Shown here: positions 58,952 through 64,000 of the stretch, in pieces
Layout of the letters: each line of letters starts with the position of its first letter
Position numbering within the stretch: position 1 is the first letter of the stretch
NCBI RefSeq assembly: GCF_034043515.1
Contig: NZ_CP138214.1
Span: 868,001 to 932,000 of the forward strand
Reading direction: 5' to 3'
Source: Pseudomonas sp. MUP55
GTDB taxonomy: Bacteria; Pseudomonadota; Gammaproteobacteria; Pseudomonadales; Pseudomonadaceae
Length of the DNA stretch: 64,000 nucleotides
Notes under the pieces: generated by a model
Told to the model about the DNA's origin: nothing
The model's database searches: none
What the model saw: the letters and a program-made list of their open reading frames with translations, nothing else
Position numbers and translations under genes: made by a program

Positions 58952-61516
58952 ATGCGTATTGATCGTTTAACCAGCAAATTGCAGTTGGCCTTATCGGATT
59001 CCCAGTCCCTGGCGGTCGGCCTTGACCACCCGGCGATTGAACCGGCGCACTTGATGCAAGCGCTCCTGGAGCAACAAGGTGGTTCTATCAAGCCCTTGTT
59101 GATGCAGGTGGGCTTTGACGTCAACAGCCTGCGCAAAGAGTTGAGCAAAGAGCTCGACCAACTGCCGAAAATCCAAAACCCCACCGGCGACGTAAATATG
59201 TCGCAGGACCTGGCACGCCTGCTGAACCAGGCAGACCGCCTGGCCCAGCAGAAAGGTGACCAGTTCATTTCCAGCGAGCTGGTGCTGCTTGCCGCGATGG
59301 ACGACAACAGCAAGCTCGGCAAATTGTTGCTTGGCCAGGGCGTGAGCAAGAAAGCCCTGGAAAACGCCATCAACAATCTGCGCGGCGGCGAGGCGGTTAA
59401 TGACCCCAATCACGAGGAGTCGCGCCAAGCCCTGGATAAGTACACCGTCGACCTGACCAAGCGTGCCGAAGAGGGCAAGCTTGACCCGGTGATCGGTCGT
59501 GACGATGAAATTCGTCGCACCATCCAGGTGCTTCAGCGTCGCACCAAGAACAACCCGGTACTGATCGGTGAGCCTGGCGTGGGTAAAACCGCCATCGCCG
59601 AGGGCCTGGCCCAGCGCATCATCAATGGTGAAGTGCCGGACGGCCTCAAAGGCAAGCGCCTGCTGTCCCTGGACATGGGGTCGTTGATTGCCGGCGCCAA
59701 GTTCCGTGGCGAGTTCGAAGAACGTCTGAAATCCCTGCTTAATGAATTGTCCAAGCAGGAAGGGCAGATCATTCTGTTTATCGACGAACTGCACACCATG
59801 GTCGGCGCGGGTAAGGGCGAGGGCTCCATGGATGCGGGCAACATGCTCAAGCCTGCCCTGGCGCGAGGCGAGTTGCATTGCGTCGGTGCCACCACGCTCA
59901 ACGAATACCGTCAGTACATCGAAAAGGATGCGGCGCTTGAGCGGCGTTTCCAGAAAGTGCTGGTGGAAGAACCGAGCGAAGAGGACACCATTGCCATCCT
60001 GCGTGGCCTGAAAGAACGCTATGAGGTTCACCATAAAGTCGCGATCACCGACGGCGCGATCATTGCGGCGGCCAAGTTGAGCCATCGCTATATCACTGAC
60101 CGGCAGTTGCCCGACAAGGCCATCGACTTGATCGACGAAGCGGCCAGCCGCATTCGCATGGAGATCGATTCCAAGCCGGAAGTGCTCGACCGCCTGGATC
60201 GCCGCCTGATTCAACTGAAAGTCGAATCCCAGGCGCTGAAGAAAGAAGAAGACGAGGCAGCGAAGAAGCGCCTGGAAAAACTCCAGGAAGAAATCGTACG
60301 CCTGGAGCGGGAGTATTCGGACCTCGAGGAAATCTGGACCTCGGAAAAAGCTGAAGTGCAGGGTTCTGCGCAGATCCAGCAGAAAATCGAGCAATCCCGC
60401 CAGGAACTGGAAGCTGCCCGCCGCAAAGGCGACCTGAGCCGCATGGCCGAGTTGCAGTACGGGGTCATCCCGGACCTGGAACGTAGCCTGCAGATGGTCG
60501 ACCAGCATGGGCACAGCGAGAACCAGTTGCTGCGCAGCAAGGTGACCGAGGAAGAAATTGCCGAGGTGGTCTCCAAGTGGACCGGTATTCCCGTGTCGAA
60601 AATGCTCGAAGGCGAGCGCGACAAGCTGTTGAAGATGGAAAGCCTGTTGCACCAGCGCGTTATTGGCCAGGAAGAGGCCGTGGTGGCGGTGTCCAACGCG
60701 GTGCGGCGTTCGCGCGCCGGGCTGTCCGACCCGAATCGCCCGAGTGGTTCGTTCATGTTCCTCGGCCCGACCGGCGTAGGTAAGACCGAGCTGTGCAAGG
60801 CCTTGGCTGAATTCCTCTTTGATACTGAAGAGGCGATGGTGCGCATCGACATGTCCGAGTTCATGGAGAAACACTCGGTGGCTCGCCTGATCGGTGCACC
60901 ACCAGGCTATGTGGGCTACGAGGAGGGTGGTTACCTGACCGAAGCCGTGCGGCGCAAGCCTTACTCGGTGATCTTGCTCGATGAGGTCGAGAAGGCGCAC
61001 CCGGATGTGTTCAACATCCTGCTGCAAGTGCTGGAGGATGGCCGTCTGACCGACAGCCACGGCCGTACGGTGGATTTTCGCAACACCGTGATCGTGATGA
61101 CCTCCAACCTGGGCTCGGCGCAGATCCAGGAACTGGTGGGTGATCGCGAGGCCCAGCGCGCAGCGGTGATGGACGCGCTGACCACGCACTTCCGGCCGGA
61201 ATTTATCAACCGGGTGGATGAAGTGGTGATCTTCGAGCCTCTGGCGCGGGATCAGATCGCCGGTATCACCGAGATCCAGCTGGGACGCCTGCGTGCACGT
61301 CTGGCCGAGCGCGAACTGGCGCTGGACCTGAGCAGCGAGGCGTTGGACAAGCTGATCGCGGTGGGTTACGACCCGGTGTATGGCGCACGGCCGTTGAAAC
61401 GTGCGATCCAGCGCTGGATCGAAAACCCGCTGGCGCAGCTGATCCTGTCGGGCAGCTTCATGCCGGGCACCAGCGTCGAGGCAACCGTGGAGAACGACGA
61501 AATCGTCTTCCACTAA
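58952..61516 (+). CDS. clpB: ATP-dependent disaggregase ClpB
   Basis: Hexameric Hsp100 that resolves protein aggregates with DnaK. N-terminal Clp repeat domain (1-145), first AAA+ with [13 protein letters not shown], coiled-coil M-domain (about 405-530, rich in [20 protein letters not shown]), second AAA+ with [17 protein letters not shown] and C-terminal sensor region; 854 aa. Shine-Dalgarno AAGGAAGG upstream. Confidence 0.98.
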   Translation: MRIDRLTSKLQLALSDSQSLAVGLDHPAIEPAHLMQALLEQQGGSIKPLLMQVGFDVNSLRKELSKELDQLPKIQNPTGDVNMSQDLARLLNQADRLAQQKGDQFISSELVLLAAMDDNSKLGKLLLGQGVSKKALENAINNLRGGEAVNDPNHEESRQALDKYTVDLTKRAEEGKLDPVIGRDDEIRRTIQVLQRRTKNNPVLIGEPGVGKTAIAEGLAQRIINGEVPDGLKGKRLLSLDMGSLIAGAKFRGEFEERLKSLLNELSKQEGQIILFIDELHTMVGAGKGEGSMDAGNMLKPALARGELHCVGATTLNEYRQYIEKDAALERRFQKVLVEEPSEEDTIAILRGLKERYEVHHKVAITDGAIIAAAKLSHRYITDRQLPDKAIDLIDEAASRIRMEIDSKPEVLDRLDRRLIQLKVESQALKKEEDEAAKKRLEKLQEEIVRLEREYSDLEEIWTSEKAEVQGSAQIQQKIEQSRQELEAARRKGDLSRMAELQYGVIPDLERSLQMVDQHGHSENQLLRSKVTEEEIAEVVSKWTGIPVSKMLEGERDKLLKMESLLHQRVIGQEEAVVAVSNAVRRSRAGLSDPNRPSGSFMFLGPTGVGKTELCKALAEFLFDTEEAMVRIDMSEFMEKHSVARLIGAPPGYVGYEEGGYLTEAVRRKPYSVILLDEVEKAHPDVFNILLQVLEDGRLTDSHGRTVDFRNTVIVMTSNLGSAQIQELVGDREAQRAAVMDALTTHFRPEFINRVDEVVIFEPLARDQIAGITEIQLGRLRARLAERELALDLSSEALDKLIAVGYDPVYGARPLKRAIQRWIENPLAQLILSGSFMPGTSVEATVENDEIVFH

Positions 61517-61542
61517 GCCCGGCTGGCACTGCTATAAGAGGG

Positions 61543-61569
61543 GGCCCCGCATTGCGGGGCCTTTTTTTT
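61543..61569 (+). terminator. Intrinsic terminator of clpB
   Basis: Stem GGCCCCGC/GCGGGGCC, 3-nt loop, eight T, 27 nt after the clpB stop. Confidence 0.93.
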
Positions 61570-61701
61570 CGATAGGGCGTTGAACTGTAAGGCAAAGGCT
61601 TGTAAAGTGCGCCCCGCAGCAACGTCAGCCCACGGGTTTCTTCTCCCCAAGAAGAAATCAGAAAGAAGCGCAAATCATTGTCTTAAAAGCAATTTAAAGG
61701 G

Positions 61702-61729
61702 TTGACAGGGGTTTTTAAGATTGTAGAAT
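61702..61729 (+). promoter_or_regulatory. Sigma70 promoter of the tRNA operon
   Basis: TTGACA, 16-nt spacer, TAGAAT, then a GC-rich discriminator (AGCGCGCC), the pattern of stringently controlled stable-RNA promoters. Confidence 0.82.
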
Positions 61730-61818
61730 AGCGCGCCTCAGAGACGCTAACGTAGCGATACGGACAGGGTCGAAGAGAAGGTTGTACGCAGTAGAAGTTG
61801 TACTTTGAAATATGTAGT

Positions 61819-61894
61819 TCCGTGATAGCTCAGTCGGTAGAGCAAATGACTGTTAATCATTGGGTCCCAGGTTCGAGTCCTGGTCACGGAGCCA
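61819..61894 (+). tRNA. tRNA-Asn (anticodon GTT)
   Basis: A 76-nt cloverleaf, acceptor TCCGTGA/TCACGGA, anticodon loop CTGTTAA, T-loop GGTTCGAGTCC, encoded CCA. Confidence 0.97.
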
Positions 61895-61903
61895 ATTTCA
61901 AAC

Positions 61904-61980
61904 CGGGGTATAGCGCAGTCCGGTAGCGCGCCTGCTTTGGGAGCAGGATGTCGGGAGTTCGAATCCCCCTACCCCGACCA
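61904..61980 (+). tRNA. tRNA-Pro (anticodon TGG), copy 1
   Basis: A 77-nt cloverleaf, acceptor CGGGGTA/TACCCCG, anticodon loop TTTGGGA, encoded CCA. Identical over its full length to the copy at 62250-62326. Confidence 0.97.
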
Positions 61981-61985
61981 TATTT

Positions 61986-62061
61986 GGGTCGTTAGCTCAG
62001 TTGGTAGAGCAGTTGGCTTTTAACCAATTGGTCGTAGGTTCGAATCCCACACGACCCACCA
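61986..62061 (+). tRNA. tRNA-Lys (anticodon TTT)
   Basis: A 76-nt cloverleaf, acceptor GGGTCGT/ACGACCC, anticodon loop CTTTTAA, encoded CCA. The equivalent tRNA-Lys next to clpB in P. aeruginosa is an integration site for PAPI-1/pKLC102-type elements. Confidence 0.97.
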
Positions 62062-62249
62062 TTTTTGAGACCAGTTAGCGCTGGAATCAAATCTTAGAAT
62101 CAGAGGTTCTAGCTCTGATAGAGGCGGTTTTACGGTTTTGGAAAGTGTTACAGCACTTAGATATCGCCGTAGACATGCAGCCGTCTGAGGCGAACAGTAG
62201 TTTCGGTTCGTCATGATGTCAATGTGCATCGGTTTTGCGATGTGCATTC

Positions 62250-62326
62250 CGGGGTATAGCGCAGTCCGGTAGCGCGCCTGCTTTGGGAGCAGGATGTCGG
62301 GAGTTCGAATCCCCCTACCCCGACCA
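62250..62326 (+). tRNA. tRNA-Pro (anticodon TGG), copy 2
   Basis: Exact duplicate of the tRNA-Pro at 61904, separated from tRNA-Lys by 188 bp that hold nothing recognisable except short imperfect palindromes (GAGGTTCTAGCTCTGA at about 62101). It is the tRNA nearest to the recombinase gene. Confidence 0.97.
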
Positions 62327-62334
62327 TATTTAAT

Positions 62335-62365
62335 GAAAAAAGGCGCCTTTATGGCGCCTTTTTTT
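62335..62365 (+). terminator. Intrinsic terminator of the tRNA operon
   Basis: Stem AAGGCGCC/GGCGCCTT, 5-nt loop, followed by seven T and preceded by six A, so it can act in both directions and also serve the facing recombinase gene. Confidence 0.9.
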
Positions 62366-62495
62366 GTGTTTCGAACAAAGTCTTACCGTTCGTCTGAAAA
62401 AATCTGAGTCTCGACATGGTGCTTTATTCCGGGCAAGCGAAAGCCTCTGGCCAACCAGAATTCCCTACAGCCAGTGCGCTTCGATTATGAGCGTA

Positions 62496-63815
62496 CTAGG
62501 GCGATGCTCGAGAAAATGATGAGCTTCGCATTGAATGCTCAGTTGAGGTGCGTTTCCTGAAGGTGCCGACACCAAGCCCGCTCGCCATTAGCGTCAATAG
62601 TAAACTCTGCTCTACTTGATCTACCGGTGGGTCCATGGAGCATGTCATTGACTCGCGATGCAGTTGCGCAGATGCGAGCTCGAGAGCTCTCTGTAGCGCG
62701 CTTCGGCCAGTCGACTTGGTCGGCCGGTCAATACTGACCTCTGTGCTGCTAGATTGTTGTGGAGCTGGCAGCTTCTTGGGCTCTGGTTGAGCGGTTTCCT
62801 GTGAGTGCACACCTATCTTGGCGGGTAAGGGGGCAGAGGGTGTGCCACTTGGATCAACCCGTCTCACTCGGCTTAGAGCGCCCTGAGCCAGGCTTCGCTC
62901 ATGCAGAACAGCACGCATATGGTCGTAGTCCGCCTCTATGTAATTCATCGTTGTCGCTAGATTCGAGTGATTCAGCAGGCTTTTCGTGAGATGAATGTTT
63001 CGCTCAGGCTGCTTCATCAAGTCTGTTGCTAATGTGTGCCTGAAGCGGTGAGGGGTCATGCGCACGCCGATCTTATCGGTGAGCTTGCCGTACATTGACT
63101 CCACCTGGTCAATGTTCATTTCCTTGCCATAGAAGTGACGAGAGAATCTGTTGACGTTGAACAGCTGATCGTCTGGTGAAAAACCGATTTTTTCGGCCTC
63201 CCCCAGGATCCTGGATAAGTGTGGAGCGAGTCCTTCCATAATGGGGAGGAAAAACTCCCGATGAGTCTTCTCTGTTTCACCGCGGACCAAGATCATCTGG
63301 CTGTCCCAGTCGATATCTTTGTAGCGCAGGCACAGCAGGGCATTCAGACGTATGCCTGTGTAATAAAACATCTCGAAGACGCTGAGCCAGAACCAGGCTG
63401 GTGTGATCTGGCTACGTTCATGCGTACAACGTTCTTGGCCTACAAGGGATATGAGCCAGTTGCGTGCTCGTTGGATGGCGTCTCCATTGATTATCTTGCT
63501 GGCTCGCTTTGGTGGGATAACGCTGGTTTTCTTGAATGGGTTGATCGTGGTATGGGTCATCAGGCCGTGTTCTATGGCATAGCCCCAAACAGTTCGAAGG
63601 TGATTTGAATAGGTGTTCCAGCTGCGTTTGGATAATCCGTTCTCAAGGACTTTTTTTCGCCATGTCAGAACCGCACGATGATCGATCTCCTCAACTGAGG
63701 CCGTTCGGAAATGCTTGAGTAGTGCTTTGGTCGAGGCACGATAGATCTTTGCACTGGCAGGCCGCAGATCATGGGCAAAGATGTATTCCTCCGTCAGATT
63801 CGAGGGCGTCGTCAT
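62496..63815 (-). CDS. Tyrosine recombinase/integrase, probably frameshifted near the 3' end
   Basis: Site-specific recombinase, 439 residues as read. An N-terminal SAM-like core-binding domain (about 1-95) precedes the catalytic domain with Arg156 (YYTGIRLNAL), His256-x2-Arg259 (TPHRFRHTLATDL), His283 (LLNHSNLATT) and nucleophile Tyr292 (MNYIEADY). All catalytic residues are present. A tail of 147 residues follows, Pro/Gln-rich and then Ser/Arg-rich at its end. In the -1 frame, open from 62727 to a stop at 62539, the DNA instead encodes a protein-like end (VNDMLHGPTGRSSRAEF, then ANGERAWCRHLQETHLN), suggesting a one-base deletion. The start at 63815 has GGAG 10 nt upstream. It faces the tRNA-Pro gene. 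Confidence 0.85.
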   Translation of the reverse strand: MTTPSNLTEEYIFAHDLRPASAKIYRASTKALLKHFRTASVEEIDHRAVLTWRKKVLENGLSKRSWNTYSNHLRTVWGYAIEHGLMTHTTINPFKKTSVIPPKRASKIINGDAIQRARNWLISLVGQERCTHERSQITPAWFWLSVFEMFYYTGIRLNALLCLRYKDIDWDSQMILVRGETEKTHREFFLPIMEGLAPHLSRILGEAEKIGFSPDDQLFNVNRFSRHFYGKEMNIDQVESMYGKLTDKIGVRMTPHRFRHTLATDLMKQPERNIHLTKSLLNHSNLATTMNYIEADYDHMRAVLHERSLAQGALSRVRRVDPSGTPSAPLPAKIGVHSQETAQPEPKKLPAPQQSSSTEVSIDRPTKSTGRSALQRALELASAQLHRESMTCSMDPPVDQVEQSLLLTLMASGLGVGTFRKRTSTEHSMRSSSFSRASP

Positions 63816-64000
63816 TGTGGCGGCTCCGTTGCTTCTGACTTCAAGGACAGGCTGATATTGTCGAAAGGGACCTCAGAGAAGATTGTTCGCGGGTCTAGTA
63901 GTAAGTACCCCTTGAGCTGCTTGGATTTTCGAGGTCCAACAACGTCACAGGTCCAAATATTCAAACTCTTATGCGTTTTTCGATGAAGTTTCTGTTTCTC

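Larger units (their letters stand above)
61517..61818. other. Gap between clpB and the tRNA operon
   Basis: About 300 bp containing the clpB terminator (61543-61569) and the tRNA promoter (61702-61729). No coding region is supported. Confidence 0.7.
62327..64000. mobile_element. Probable left end of an integrated element (partial)
   Basis: Starts after tRNA-Pro copy 2 and contains a tyrosine recombinase with lower GC than the flanking core genes. No far attachment repeat of the tRNA 3' end is visible, so it should lie beyond the right edge if the element is intact. 63816-64000 is AT-rich and shows no gene I can support. Confidence 0.4.

Noticed and set aside
58991..61513. An 840-codon open frame antisense to clpB
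   Set aside because: Shadow of a GC-rich essential gene; composition is that of a complement frame and it has no ribosome-binding site.
62020..62247. A 75-codon minus frame between tRNA-Lys and tRNA-Pro copy 2
   Set aside because: It begins upstream of and runs into the tRNA-Lys gene, has no ribosome-binding site and no protein-like composition.
63771..63986. A 71-codon plus frame at the right edge
   Set aside because: It overlaps the recombinase start antisense and shows no family features; the region is more likely the recombinase promoter.

Overview
The window is chromosomal DNA from a fluorescent pseudomonad of the Pseudomonas fluorescens group, related to SBW25. Three things point there. 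The housekeeping gene orders are Pseudomonas-type: lolB-ispE-tRNA-Gln-prs-rplY-pth-ychF, hemA-prfA-prmC-moeB-murI, murJ-ribF-ileS-lspA-fkpB-ispH, algW next to a Nif3 gene and cysD-cysNC, and bamD/rluD-pgeF-clpB. It also carries many GTGGGAGGGGGCTTGCCCCCGATAG-type palindromes (REPINs) of the SBW25 kind, and a type III secretion locus that matches P. syringae Hrp1 gene for gene.

Layout. 1-6265 (minus): the end of a Hrp/Rsp-type T3SS cluster: one sigma54 activator, a pilin-like gene, hrpB-hrcJ-hrpD-hrpE and hrpF-hrpG-hrcC. A perfect hrp box precedes the pilin gene and a near-perfect one precedes hrpF. hrcC runs off the left edge. 6574-13487 (minus): ychF, pth, rplY, prs, tRNA-Gln, ispE, lolB and a TPR lipoprotein. 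13762-18497 (plus): hemA-prfA-prmC-moeB-murI, followed by pagL. 19255-29264 (minus): a YkgJ-like gene, then a tight operon DUF523/DUF1722 - MerR/class II LitR-like regulator - photolyase - NTF2-like - SDR - FAD oxidoreductase - DUF1365 - Cfa-like methyltransferase - DUF2878. It begins at a promoter carrying two TGTACA-N12-TGTAYA direct repeats. A third such box lies between a divergent pair of units, an FAD oxidoreductase with a Trp-rich protein and a TIGR01777 epimerase with hemH. I read this set as a blue-light/singlet-oxygen response regulon.

31545-43857: a TonB-dependent siderophore receptor, algW, a Nif3-family gene, cysD and cysNC (sulfate activation) separated by an inserted four-helix-bundle gene flanked by inverted repeats, an acyltransferase, pta, DUF3565, slyD and rpsT. 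44111-51566 (plus): murJ, ribF-ileS-lspA-fkpB-ispH. 51583-54442: minor type IV pilins (a FimT-like gene divergent from pilV-pilW-pilX-pilE) with no pilY1. 54505-61516: thiO, a PP0621-like gene, bamD, rluD-pgeF and clpB with a textbook sigma32 promoter.

61819-62326: a tRNA operon (Asn-Pro-Lys-Pro) with a strong sigma70 promoter and a terminator. It is followed by a convergent tyrosine recombinase gene, apparently frameshifted near its 3' end, which probably marks one end of an integrated element running past the right edge. REPINs sit in most intergenic gaps between 13.5 and 43.5 kb.
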